From Bacillota bacterium (GTDB lineage: Bacteria > Bacillota_A > Clostridia > Lachnospirales > Lachnospiraceae), in assembly GCA_023443625.1 (NCBI GenBank), contig JAEZTQ010000025.1, positions 1-58,285 of the forward strand: DNA of 58,285 nt. Direction: 5' to 3'. The notes under the pieces were generated by a model. It made no database searches. It saw nothing but the letters and a program-made list of their open reading frames with translations, and had not been told where the DNA came from. This document shows positions 8,848-16,585 of the stretch, in pieces (within the stretch, counting starts at the first letter, position 1; every line of letters starts with the position of its first letter). The translations under genes were made by a program, and so were the position numbers.

Positions 8848-9768
8848 TTATTCATCCTCTCTTATTTTCTCATGATCTTCCTCCATAGTTATGCCATTGA
8901 TAAATTCTACTAGGATTCTTCCATCTTTATAAATAATTATCTGCTTTATTATGTTTATAAATATATCTTCCTCAAACTCTGTCAGCTGTTCTTTATCAGC
9001 TAATGCTTGTTTTATTTTCTCAGTATTGTAATCATAATCATCTATCTTAGCAATGCTATAATAAGCCTTTGCCCTTTTAAAGATTAGCTCTGATAGTTCC
9101 TTTGATGAGAAATGTTCTTCTTCCTCTAGCTCTTTGATTCTTTCTTCCAGCTTTCTAATCTCTAATGTGATCCTTGGAGATTCTTTTTTCCTACCTTTAT
9201 CTAGCATCCACTTTTTTGATAAGAGTTTATTGGTTGCAGATATAAAGACAGTTTCTATATCCTTTTCAGTTAAAAATAAGTTTCTGCAGTGTACTCTATT
9301 TTGGTAGATGTACCTCTTACACTTCCAGTTGCTCTTCTGGGATGGTCTACCAGCATGTTCAATGTATTTGCGGTAAACATCACCACATTCTCCACACACT
9401 AATTTACTGCTAAATAAGCTTTGATTTTTCATACTATTAGGTTGCAAGGTTCTGCCTAGAGCTTGCTGTTTTTTCATTCTTCTTTTCTGCACAGATTCAA
9501 AGACTTCCTTATCTATCATCCGAGGATAGAAGTCATCTCCTAAGTACTTAATATTTTGAAGTATCATTCCTACGGAGCCATGATTCCAATTAGGTTTGTT
9601 ATTAGCATTTAAAAATCCTGCATTTGTAAGTTCTTTTGCTATGGCATGTAAGGATAAGCCATTTTGATAGTCCCTAAATATCTTTTTTATTACATGTGCC
9701 TTTTCTTCATCAATTATTAATTTTCCATCTTCTATCTTATAGCCAAGTGGCATATGCCTTTGCATCAT
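8848..9768 (-). CDS. Recombinase-family protein lacking the catalytic domain (second of three)
   Basis: This 306-residue protein begins directly in the recombinase domain (HMPLGYKIEDGKLIIDEEKAHVIKKIF). It continues through the zinc ribbon (CGECGDVYRKYI ... WKCKRYIYQNRVHC) and a coiled coil. It has no N-terminal resolvase domain and so no nucleophilic Ser. The clean start after GAGGTGAGG and tight spacing to both neighbours argue that it is a maintained short form rather than a fresh deletion. Similar catalytic-domain-free paralogues occur in multi-recombinase clostridial elements. It may bind att DNA and act as an accessory or directionality factor alongside the two complete recombinases; that role is an inference. 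Confidence 0.8.
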   Translation of the reverse strand: MMQRHMPLGYKIEDGKLIIDEEKAHVIKKIFRDYQNGLSLHAIAKELTNAGFLNANNKPNWNHGSVGMILQNIKYLGDDFYPRMIDKEVFESVQKRRMKKQQALGRTLQPNSMKNQSLFSSKLVCGECGDVYRKYIEHAGRPSQKSNWKCKRYIYQNRVHCRNLFLTEKDIETVFISATNKLLSKKWMLDKGRKKESPRITLEIRKLEERIKELEEEEHFSSKELSELIFKRAKAYYSIAKIDDYDYNTEKIKQALADKEQLTEFEEDIFINIIKQIIIYKDGRILVEFINGITMEEDHEKIREDE

Positions 9769-9778
9769 CTACCTCACC

Positions 9779-11368
9779 TCACTTTCCATAATGCTCTGTC
9801 AGCTCCAGATTATTAATTAGCTTGAAGGTAATCTCATGATTTTCACCGATAATAATATTTTCCACAGTATTGAGAAATAGGTTTTCGTCATACACTTCTA
9901 TAATCTCTGGATTATACCTTATGATTTCTAGTAGCCTTACTGTTCCTGTTATTTCTTTTTCATAGCCGTTATCATCAAGTGTTTGATTTCTCATTTTCTT
10001 AATGGCTTCAAGTTCTACAGTCAGAGCATTTTGTCTTTCTATAAAAATTGCAGAGTCAATATACCCTTTCGATACGACTCTACTAAGGATATGACTCTGC
10101 TCTGTTAATTCCATAATTCTACTATTTAGTTTTTTAATTTCTTCTTCCTGCTCATGATCCGTTCTTAAATTCTTCAAGGATTCAAGTAGGGGATAAAGGA
10201 TATCTGTATGATTGCTAACCAGCTTATTCCACATAATTAGGAAGGTTTCTTTTATAATATCTTCCCTTACAGCTTTCATACTACATTTACTTATATCCTT
10301 TATATGCTGGACACAGCACCACTGGATTTTCTCATAGGGTTTACCGATATAAATTTTTTGTCTCCTAAAGGTGCTACCACATTCCTTGCAGATGATTTTG
10401 CTGCTAAATTCATATCTATTTTGATATTTTCCACTATCATCTACTCCCATTTGATTTCTTCGATATTCATATATCTCTCGGACCATCTGCCCTTCTTCTC
10501 TTGTAATAATGGGTTCGTGATTGTTTTCAATAAAATACTGAGGCAGTTCCCCTTTATTTGTTTTTCTTTCAAAGGGAAGTACCTCAGTTGTATATGTCTT
10601 TTGTAATAATAAGTCTCCCTCGTAGATGGGATTTTGTAAGATTACTTTTATTACACTATCCTGCCATTCTTTAGCAGAGCGTATGGTTGGGATATTACTA
10701 TCATTTAATCCTCTGGCTATTGCATAGGAGCCTTTGCCATTTAGATATTCTTGAAAAATTCTACGAACAATCTTTGCATCATCTTCCTTTATTATGAGAT
10801 TTCCATCTTCATCCTTGGTATATCCATAAGCAGGATCACTAAGTTTAAATGTACCATCTTGAAACCTTTTTTTAGCTGCCCATCTGTTATTAGTGGAGGT
10901 GCTTTCTGCTTCTCCTTGTGCAAGGGAGCTTAGTATGGTAAGCATCTGCTCGCTTTTTTCTGATAAGGTATTCATATGCTCCTTCTCAAAGTATACTCCT
11001 ATACCAAGTGCTTTTAGCTTTCTGATTGCCTCAATACTATCTACTGTGTTTCTAGCAAATCTTGTGACGGATTTCGTAATAATCATATCAATCTTGCCGT
11101 CTTCACAGTCTTTTATCATCCGTAGAAATTCATCACGTTTTTTTACTTGTGTACCACTTTTGGCTTCATCAGCATAAATTCCTGTGTATTCCCAGTCATC
11201 TCTTTTTGCGATAAAAGACTTGTAATATTCTACTTGTGCAGAAAAGGAATTTTGTTGTTCTCTAGAATCAGTACTAACTCTGCAGTAAGCACAGACTCGT
11301 TTTTTAGGTTGTAATTCTAGGATAACCCTTTGCTTTACAGGTTCTATTTTCCTTACTTTCTTTGCCAT
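9779..11368 (-). CDS. Large serine recombinase (first of three)
   Basis: This is a 529-residue large serine recombinase. The catalytic motif CAYCRVSTDSREQQNS lies near residue 30, with KSVTRFARNTVDS further on. The recombinase domain follows (GYTKDEDGNLIIKEDDAKIVRRIF), then a zinc ribbon (CKECGSTFRRQ ... WCCVQHIKDISKC) and a C-terminal coiled coil. The start at 11368 is preceded by AAGGAGG; the open frame extends 15 codons further upstream without a better site. It is the promoter-proximal member of the three-recombinase operon, 80 bases downstream of the SHOCT-like gene. With the 553-residue recombinase it probably catalyses integration and excision of the element. Confidence 0.9.
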   Translation of the reverse strand: MAKKVRKIEPVKQRVILELQPKKRVCAYCRVSTDSREQQNSFSAQVEYYKSFIAKRDDWEYTGIYADEAKSGTQVKKRDEFLRMIKDCEDGKIDMIITKSVTRFARNTVDSIEAIRKLKALGIGVYFEKEHMNTLSEKSEQMLTILSSLAQGEAESTSTNNRWAAKKRFQDGTFKLSDPAYGYTKDEDGNLIIKEDDAKIVRRIFQEYLNGKGSYAIARGLNDSNIPTIRSAKEWQDSVIKVILQNPIYEGDLLLQKTYTTEVLPFERKTNKGELPQYFIENNHEPIITREEGQMVREIYEYRRNQMGVDDSGKYQNRYEFSSKIICKECGSTFRRQKIYIGKPYEKIQWCCVQHIKDISKCSMKAVREDIIKETFLIMWNKLVSNHTDILYPLLESLKNLRTDHEQEEEIKKLNSRIMELTEQSHILSRVVSKGYIDSAIFIERQNALTVELEAIKKMRNQTLDDNGYEKEITGTVRLLEIIRYNPEIIEVYDENLFLNTVENIIIGENHEITFKLINNLELTEHYGK

Positions 11369-11448
11369 GGTCTTCCTCCTTCCTTTTAGAACTTTAGTTC
11401 CTGTTAGCAACACACATTACCACAAGAATTTAGATATAGCTAGTGTTA

Positions 11449-11610
11449 TTACACATATACTTTAGAAAGTTCTGGAGAAAAGGTCTGACGGTTTAATTCA
11501 TCAATTTCTATATATTCTTCATATGTTATAATTCCTCTAGAAAGTAAGATTTTAAGTAGTTTTAAAGCCATTTTATATTCCACTTCTTTTACTGATTGCT
11601 CCTTTGTCAT
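11449..11610 (-). CDS. SHOCT-like small protein
   Basis: This 53-residue protein starts MTKEQSVKEVEYKMALKLLKILLSRGIITYEEYIEID. The pattern of an amphipathic helix, LLSRGIITYEEY and a second short helix resembles the SHOCT domain, often found at the end of bacterial proteins and as small stand-alone genes next to serine recombinases. The start at 11610 is chosen because GGAGGG is 6 bases upstream. The ATG two codons earlier abuts the ribosome binding site, and the longer upstream frame has none. It sits just upstream of the recombinase operon and is probably co-transcribed with it. Confidence 0.55.
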   Translation of the reverse strand: MTKEQSVKEVEYKMALKLLKILLSRGIITYEEYIEIDELNRQTFSPELSKVYV

Positions 11611-12278
11611 CGCCATCCCTCCAATTCTTATAATTTTTATTAATAGATACTTATGTATTATCATTTTCTTAATACCATATAAATTTAATATCACAAAAAT
11701 AGGGACCGCCCTCTTAAATAAAACTTATAATAAGTTCTTGCCAGTTTTAAGCGATCCCCATTGCTTCTAATATTAAAAATAATATATTTTTTGATCTTGT
11801 GTTGTACTTAGACACTACCTTCCCCAACACACAAAGCCTTGCAAGCAAGACTTATAGGGCGATTACATAAACTGCAATTGGTTATAACTGTTTTTACAGT
11901 TATTGCATCATAGGACTCTCACCTCCACCGGGATCTCCGCTGGCTGCCCCCATTGCGATGTCTGTGGCTGGGCAGAAGTATCATTATAGGCTGATGAGGT
12001 TGTTGCGAACAATCTACCATGGATTGTTTCTTGGAACGGATGGGTATCGCTTTGCACCTTATTTTGCCGACTTTGATAAAAACAGAAAATAAATCATCTG
12101 CTCTTACAGGTGGTCTTGGCGCATCCTCCATTGTCGCTTCTCCATTTCTGGCTCATCAGCTAATGTATTTATGTAATCGGATATTTAGTTTTCAAAGTAC
12201 AAGACAGGGAATAAAAAAGATCCCCTCAATGTGTAGGCAACGAGAAGACCTTTTTTACAACCATTTTTGAAAAATATT
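11611..12278. other. Intergenic region with a GC-richer remnant between regulators and recombinases
   Basis: There is no convincing intact gene in these 668 bases. The stretch 11915-12150 is richer in G and C than its surroundings. One minus-strand frame there reads like the tail of a protein (SAQPQTSQWGQPAEIPVEV, then a stop near 11913) but has no start or ribosome binding site, so it may be a gene remnant. A perfect 8-bp hairpin (ataactgt/acagttat) lies at 11884-11903, and a strong terminator at 12213-12256. Short open frames on either strand here lack start signals and are not called. Confidence 0.4.
12213..12256 (-). terminator. Rho-independent terminator downstream of the sigma-like gene
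   Basis: On the minus strand AAAAAAGGTCTTCTC pairs with GAGGGGATCTTTTTT, a 15-bp stem including G-U pairs, ending in six T. It begins about 20 bases after the stop of the sigma-like gene. The A/T-flanked stem could also work for transcripts arriving from the left. Confidence 0.7.
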
Positions 12279-12752
12279 TTATTTTTCTTTTAAAATTCTT
12301 TTTATTTTGATTAATCTTTTGGAGATGGCATTCTGTGAACAGTGCATTTTTCTTGCAATTTCACACTGTGTATAGCCTTCTAATGCCCACAAAGTCAATA
12401 TCTCTAATTCATCATCACTTAAATCTTTTAGTTTTTTAGAAAGTGCATCATCAGAAATAGTATCAATCCATGCATATCTTCCTGAAAGCTCCACTTCATC
12501 AAAACTTGTAGATAAGGATGTAAATCTTTGAAACAGATTTGATCGTGTTTCTGCATTCTGCTCATCTATCTCCTCCTCTGGCATAGCTTGTACACGATTT
12601 TCATAGTTTCTTCTCATACGAAACCAGCTCCAATCAAAGTCATATAACTCCTGTATTGATTCCTCGCTCATCCTTGCTTTTCTATATTGCTCACGCAATC
12701 TCTCCCATTCCTTATCAAAAATAAATTTTTCTTTACTGTAATTAAAACCCAT
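12279..12752 (-). CDS. Sigma-70 region 4-like regulator of the element
   Basis: In this 157-residue protein the C-terminal ~55 residues (LSDDELEILTLWALEGYTQCEIARKMHCSQNAISKRLIKIKRIL) form a sigma-factor region 4/LuxR-like helix-turn-helix. The N-terminal part is charged and helical, without a recognisable sigma region 2. Short sigma-like proteins of this kind are standard in Tn916/Tn1549-type and other clostridial conjugative elements and are thought to activate element genes. GGAGGAATTAGA precedes the ATG. It is separated from the upstream regulator by two terminator hairpins, so it has its own transcript. Confidence 0.7.
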   Translation of the reverse strand: MGFNYSKEKFIFDKEWERLREQYRKARMSEESIQELYDFDWSWFRMRRNYENRVQAMPEEEIDEQNAETRSNLFQRFTSLSTSFDEVELSGRYAWIDTISDDALSKKLKDLSDDELEILTLWALEGYTQCEIARKMHCSQNAISKRLIKIKRILKEK

Positions 12753-12871
12753 TCTAATTCCTCCGTTTTCTGATTTTTTTTAATGAATGTAATCATCAGA
12801 AAAAGGAGGAGAACGGCATTTTGTATGTAGGCTAGACTTTGACTTCTCCATGTTTCCCCCTGTTTTTGGGT

Positions 12872-12913
12872 AAAGAAAAAGCCCAGAACAACAATAATTT
12901 GTTATTCCAGGCT
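12872..12913 (-). terminator. Rho-independent terminator (second of a tandem pair)
   Basis: On the minus strand AGCCTGGAATAACAA pairs with TTGTTGTTCTGGGCT, a 15-bp stem with three G-U pairs, followed by TTTTTCTTT. It lies in the 338-base gap between the 193-residue regulator and the sigma-like gene. It backs up a second hairpin at 12946-12975. The rest of that gap is AT-rich with no gene. Confidence 0.7.
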
Positions 12914-12945
12914 TCTTCAACACCATATATTTGGAGAAATGGGCA

Positions 12946-12975
12946 TAAAAATAACCCCGACATAAAATGCCGAGG
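12946..12975 (-). terminator. Rho-independent terminator (first of a tandem pair)
   Basis: On the minus strand CCTCGGCAT pairs with ATGTCGGGG around a TTT loop, with G-U pairs allowed, followed by TTATTTTT. It lies about 120 bases after the stop of the 193-residue gene. Confidence 0.6.
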
Positions 12976-13091
12976 CTCTTAATTGTTATTTTATTTTAGG
13001 CCATTACTTCCCCATATTACAGAGTATAGGCTACCTGCAATTCAAAGTCAGTACGTAGATGGTTCGTATCTAGTTCAACTTTAGTTCACAC

Positions 13092-13673
13092 TTAGTACGC
13101 ATTTTGTTTTTCTTCAAAGAAATATAGTAAGTCTTTTCCTTCTATAGCGCTTGTCCCATTAAATAAAGCTTGATATTTGGGCAAGGAATATCCCCAAAGT
13201 GCGATTCCAAATAGTTTTATTGCTTCTTTCTTCTTAGTATAAAAACTTGTTCGCTCTATAGAAAGATATTCAAGCATTTCTGTTTCTGTCATTGGATACG
13301 CTGTAATGTAACATTTTGATAATATTTCATGATACAGCTTTCCATTTGTATGATAATTATAAATTTTAATCATTGCTGTATCTACAAGATCTATCATCCA
13401 TTTAGTCTCAAAAATACAGGAAACTTTATCACTAAACTTGTCCTTCTTTTCAGTAGGTGCAAAATCATTTAAATATGTTAAAGCTGTAGCAAGTTCATTG
13501 CTATAATATGACTCACATGCTTCCCTTACATAATTAGCTTCTTGAATGGTTCTCCATACTACGTCCCTGTATATAGCAAGAACAAGTTTTGATTTATGAA
13601 AAACCTGTTCCTCATCAAGGTTCATACCCTCATACATCTTTGAAATATTCTTCATGTTTCTTGTAAGTCTCAT
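13092..13673 (-). CDS. Putative ArpU/RinA-like transcription regulator
   Basis: This 193-residue, largely helical protein has no membrane segment. The C-terminal section (MTETEMLEYLSIERTSFYTKKKEAIKLFGIALWGY) looks like a helix-turn-helix in which each new helix is introduced by a Ser/Thr-rich turn. It is reminiscent of ArpU/RinA-type late gene activators of phages and conjugative elements, though I cannot name a family with certainty. GGAGG precedes the ATG. It is transcribed away from the XRE repressor gene, sharing the operator-containing intergenic region at 13674-13879, so it is probably under the control of that repressor. Confidence 0.5.
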   Translation of the reverse strand: MRLTRNMKNISKMYEGMNLDEEQVFHKSKLVLAIYRDVVWRTIQEANYVREACESYYSNELATALTYLNDFAPTEKKDKFSDKVSCIFETKWMIDLVDTAMIKIYNYHTNGKLYHEILSKCYITAYPMTETEMLEYLSIERTSFYTKKKEAIKLFGIALWGYSLPKYQALFNGTSAIEGKDLLYFFEEKQNAY

Positions 13674-13744
13674 CCCATACCTCCGTTGTTTTAGGGGTAT
13701 TTTATTTACATGTTATATTCCCAACCCCATATTTTTATTGACTA

Positions 13745-13799
13745 TTGACAAAATGTGAAGATTTATGTACTATAGTATGTGTAGTTATTCTTCACATTT
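13745..13799 (+). promoter_or_regulatory. Promoter and dyad operator of the XRE/ImmA pair
   Basis: TTGACA (13745-13750) and TACTAT (13768-13773) are 17 bases apart, a strong promoter for the XRE repressor. A perfect 11-bp inverted repeat, AAATGTGAAGA (13751-13761) and TCTTCACATTT (13789-13799), fills the spacer and the region just past the start point. A further partial copy (ATGAAGATA) lies downstream at about 13808. The overlap with the promoter suggests autorepression by the XRE protein and possibly control of the divergent gene. Confidence 0.7.
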
Positions 13800-13879
13800 A
13801 TATTATATGAAGATAACCATCATATGTCAATAGTAAAAAACATTTTATGAAATATAACTTCATATTCAAGGAGGATATT

Positions 13880-14302
13880 ATGAGATTTGGAGAAAAACTT
13901 AGAGACTTAAGGAAAGGGAAAGATATGACCCAGACTGACTTGGCAAAAGAAATCGGTGTTTCGCTACGCACAATTATTAGCTATGAAAATAGTAACAGCT
14001 ATCCAAAGAAAAGAGAAGTTTATTCCAAATTAGCTGCATTTTTTAATGTAGATATTAATTATCTTTTAACAGAAGACGAGGAATTTATTACAAAGGCCAA
14101 AGCTAAATATGGTAATCGTGGTGCAAGACAAGCTGAAGACTTAGTTGCTGAAATTGGTGGGTTATTTGCAGGCGGTGAATTATCGGAAGCAGATAAAGAT
14201 GCTGTTATGCGCTCCTTACAACAAGCTTATTGGGATGCTAAAGAGGAAAACAAGAAGTATACTCCTAAAAAATATAGAACAGATGACGATAATAATAAAT
14301 AG
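13880..14302 (+). CDS. XRE-family repressor (ImmR-like)
   Basis: This 140-residue protein has an N-terminal helix-turn-helix (FGEKLRDLRKGKDMTQTDLAKEIGVSLRTIISYENSNSYP, about residues 3-45), then LAAFFNVDINYLLTEDEE, typical of the XRE/Cro-CI family. An acidic-to-basic helical tail follows. AAGGAGG lies 6 bases before the chosen ATG; the longer upstream frame begins without a site. It is followed by an ImmA-type protease gene, the arrangement of the ImmR/ImmA switch that holds ICEBs1-like elements and phages silent until DNA damage. It probably represses element genes through the adjacent dyad operator. Confidence 0.85.
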   Translation: MRFGEKLRDLRKGKDMTQTDLAKEIGVSLRTIISYENSNSYPKKREVYSKLAAFFNVDINYLLTEDEEFITKAKAKYGNRGARQAEDLVAEIGGLFAGGELSEADKDAVMRSLQQAYWDAKEENKKYTPKKYRTDDDNNK

Positions 14303-14361
14303 GTCCAACTTTTTTATTATAATAACCGGGGAATAGTAGATTCTATACAGGGGGTGCTGCT

Positions 14362-14880
14362 TTGATTGACTCTTTTAGAATATATAAGAAAGCAAATGCT
14401 CTTGTCAAACGTATAGGGACAAGGGATACCAGACAGATTGCCAATGAACTTGGTATTAAGATTTATTATGAGAGTTACGATGACCTATTGGGCATGTATA
14501 CCTATCGTTGGAAGCAACGTATAATCTTTATTAATAATAATTTAGATGACCACATGCGCCAGATGGTATTAGCACATGAAATCGGTCATGATATTTTTCA
14601 TAGAAATTTAGCCAGTAATGGTCTTAAGGAATTTGAGCTTTTCGATATGAAAAATACTACCGAATACGAAGCCAATATCTTTGGTTCTCATCTATTAATT
14701 GACAATGATGAGGTGTTAGCTCTAGCTCGAGATGGTTATGATATAGTGCAGATTTCAAGCATGTTAAATTCACACATTAATCTACTGCTGATAAAAATGC
14801 AAGAAATGAATAAAATGGGTTATGATTTTAATGTGCCCTATCGTCCTGAAGGTGATTTTTTGAAGAAAATAAAGGTATAA
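14362..14880 (+). CDS. ImmA/IrrE-family metallopeptidase
   Basis: This 172-residue protein has a zinc protease motif, LAHEIGHDIFH, near residues 72-82, and a downstream acidic helix with TEYEANIFGSHLLI that supplies the third zinc ligand in this family. It starts at a TTG preceded by AGGGGGTG. It lies 59 bases after the XRE repressor gene in the same direction. In ICEBs1 and related elements ImmA cleaves the repressor ImmR after DNA damage or quorum signals and releases excision and transfer genes. The same control is inferred here from the gene pair. Confidence 0.85.
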   Translation: MIDSFRIYKKANALVKRIGTRDTRQIANELGIKIYYESYDDLLGMYTYRWKQRIIFINNNLDDHMRQMVLAHEIGHDIFHRNLASNGLKEFELFDMKNTTEYEANIFGSHLLIDNDEVLALARDGYDIVQISSMLNSHINLLLIKMQEMNKMGYDFNVPYRPEGDFLKKIKV

Positions 14881-14920
14881 AGCTCCTGCTGTTTGTTCCC
14901 ATAGACAGTGGAAGCTTTTA
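14881..14920 (+). terminator. Terminator after the ImmA-type gene
   Basis: AGCTCCTGCTGT (14881-14892) pairs with ACAGTGGAAGCT (14905-14916), with two G-U pairs and one mismatch, followed by TTTTATC. It begins immediately after the stop codon. Confidence 0.6.
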
Positions 14921-14943
14921 TCATGCCTATCTTCATATTTTCT

Positions 14944-14967
14944 AATTCGACCGAATTCGGGGGAATT
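14944..14967. repeat. 24-bp palindrome centred on CCGAATTCGG
   Basis: AATTC-GA-CCGAATTCGG-GG-GAATT is symmetric about 14955/14956, apart from the two-base steps on each side. It stands out as a G/C-containing dyad in an AT-rich gap between the regulatory module and the end of the phosphorothioation island. It could be an operator or a recombination site. No neighbouring promoter was recognised. The rest of 14968-15084 is AT-rich with no gene. Confidence 0.4.
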
Positions 14968-15084
14968 AAACTATTTAAATGATATTAATATATTAAAGAA
15001 AAATTAATCTAACCAGATTTAAAGTATAAAACTAATTAAAGTGGTCTTAACTTCAATAACCCTTATCATCCTAAAAATAATTTT

Positions 15085-15378
15085 TTAAGAAGATGAATCA
15101 TAGGTCCTGCTATACTTTAATTTACATTCAACACCTGTCGGACTAGAATAAATCCACATACCAAAATTTACATATGGATTTATTCCAGATGTTGATTTTC
15201 CTAATATAATCAAAACAAATTTTAAAATTGTTTCAATTATTGACAGTGCTATCAATCATAACGCCACGCCAATTATTGTATCAGATATTGTAGTTTCTCT
15301 ATTTCCAGCAAATAAATTATATCCAAGAAACACTGCTCCTACAAAAATCATACTTGCAATTATCATTGTATTACTCAT
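15085..15378 (-). pseudogene. Small two-helix membrane protein gene interrupted by an in-frame TGA
   Basis: From the ATG at 15378, preceded by GGAGGAGTAA, a frame reads MSNTMIIASMIFVGAVFLGY and continues to DTIIGVAL, then TGA (15256-15258). The same frame goes on without another stop for 56 codons (LIALSIIETILKFVLIILGK ... VNFGMWIYSSPTGVECKL) to TAA at 15085-15087. Together these make a 97-codon protein with two membrane helices, the second spanning the TGA. A TGG (Trp) to TGA change would explain it. Alternatively only the first 40 residues are made. It follows the HNH gene by about 40 bases and may be the last gene of that operon. No homologue is recognised. Confidence 0.4.
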
Positions 15379-15415
15379 TTACTCCTCCCAACTACTAAAC
15401 AATATTACACATAAA

Positions 15416-16579
15416 CTAGGCGCTCCATATATTATAACCTTGCATTCTGGCAGAATCGTAAATAGGTCTTAAATTCTTTTCAAGCACACTGATAAAAACT
15501 TCTTCTTGCTGTCCCTGCAGATACAATTCTTCTAGTGACCACGGCATTACTAAATTATCTCTCTGACACTTTAAAAATATTGTCTTTACACTCCCATTTG
15601 ATAAAACCAGTTGGTTCATAATAAATTGATTGTGAGCAAACAACTTAAAATACCTATCCCATTTAGGAAGATAATTACTCTTGCTTGAATTTAATGAACT
15701 ATTCATTGGCATTAGATTCCAAAGTTCATCATTTGCTATATATGACCAAGGTATAAAATGATCAACATCAAATACATTCTTCTTTATGGGCTTGTCCGTA
15801 TAAATATCAATAATTGGAACAATTTCCGAAATAGAATTCCAAAGTTCTCTAACATATTTCAGTTTTCGCTGTTTATCTTTCTGCGGCTCCAACTTAAAAA
15901 TAAGGCCTGGAACACCCGGATTTCTGTTCTGAAGATATTTAACTTTTTTCATTTCAATCCATCCAGCTATTGTCACATAATTATCCTTAAGAAACATCTG
16001 CCATTCCGGTGATATAACCACTATCTTATTTAGTCCAATACCATCTATAATTTTGTATGGAATAGATTCTTTTTTATTCAATGCATCAATATATGCTATC
16101 ATTCGCTTTCGCTGATCCCATAGTTTATCATTACCGCCTATTTCGGGCATAAACGAAGAAAGTAATCTATATGGTACATTCAATACCAATTGCTTCTTTT
16201 CATCTAGTATTTCTTTTTCATGTGCCTGAATATTTTCAATAATTGAAGTTTCATCTGCATCACCTGGTAATCCCGATACTTGAGCCAATTTTATGGCTGC
16301 TCGTTCTAAGCTATTCATTATTTTTCCAGATGCATTTTTAGGTCCTAGATGCAGATGGTATTCAACTACTGAATACCATGCATCTACAATCATTTTATTA
16401 AGCACGTCATCGAAATTAATCTCAGATTTTCCTAAAGAAAATATATTTAACAATGCGTCTAACCAGTAAAATTTGTAACACTCTGTGGGGTCATCGAGCA
16501 TATGTATAAAACTCTCAGTATTAAGTTCATTAATGTACTTTAATTGTTCTATCTCCATTCTCCATTTATCCTTCCCCAT
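15416..16579 (-). CDS. HNH endonuclease-domain protein at the end of the dnd operon
   Basis: In this 387-residue protein the C-terminal third holds an HNH-type motif: VFDVDHFIPWSYIANDELWNLMPM followed by SLNSSKSNYLP (about residues 265-305), with the expected His, Asn and Asn/Lys positions. The N-terminal ~250 residues are helical and match no family I can name; they could bind DNA. It starts 6 bases after the cysteine desulfurase gene and is clearly part of the dnd operon. HNH enzymes of the ScoMcrA type cut phosphorothioated DNA, whereas others cut unmodified DNA. Because this one is produced with the modification genes in the same cell, restriction of unmodified DNA, or a tightly controlled enzyme, is more plausible. 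Its specificity is unknown. Confidence 0.7.
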   Translation of the reverse strand: MGKDKWRMEIEQLKYINELNTESFIHMLDDPTECYKFYWLDALLNIFSLGKSEINFDDVLNKMIVDAWYSVVEYHLHLGPKNASGKIMNSLERAAIKLAQVSGLPGDADETSIIENIQAHEKEILDEKKQLVLNVPYRLLSSFMPEIGGNDKLWDQRKRMIAYIDALNKKESIPYKIIDGIGLNKIVVISPEWQMFLKDNYVTIAGWIEMKKVKYLQNRNPGVPGLIFKLEPQKDKQRKLKYVRELWNSISEIVPIIDIYTDKPIKKNVFDVDHFIPWSYIANDELWNLMPMNSSLNSSKSNYLPKWDRYFKLFAHNQFIMNQLVLSNGSVKTIFLKCQRDNLVMPWSLEELYLQGQQEEVFISVLEKNLRPIYDSARMQGYNIWSA

Positions 16580-16585
16580 TAACTC

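Noticed and set aside
11919..12270. Open frames on both strands (70 and 83 codons) in the GC-richer stretch
   Set aside because: No ribosome binding site or family resemblance; they overlap each other, and the stretch looks like a gene remnant plus terminator.
15256..15258. TGA read as selenocysteine
   Set aside because: No SECIS-like hairpin is evident after the TGA, and it falls inside a hydrophobic helix where a Trp codon change is simpler.
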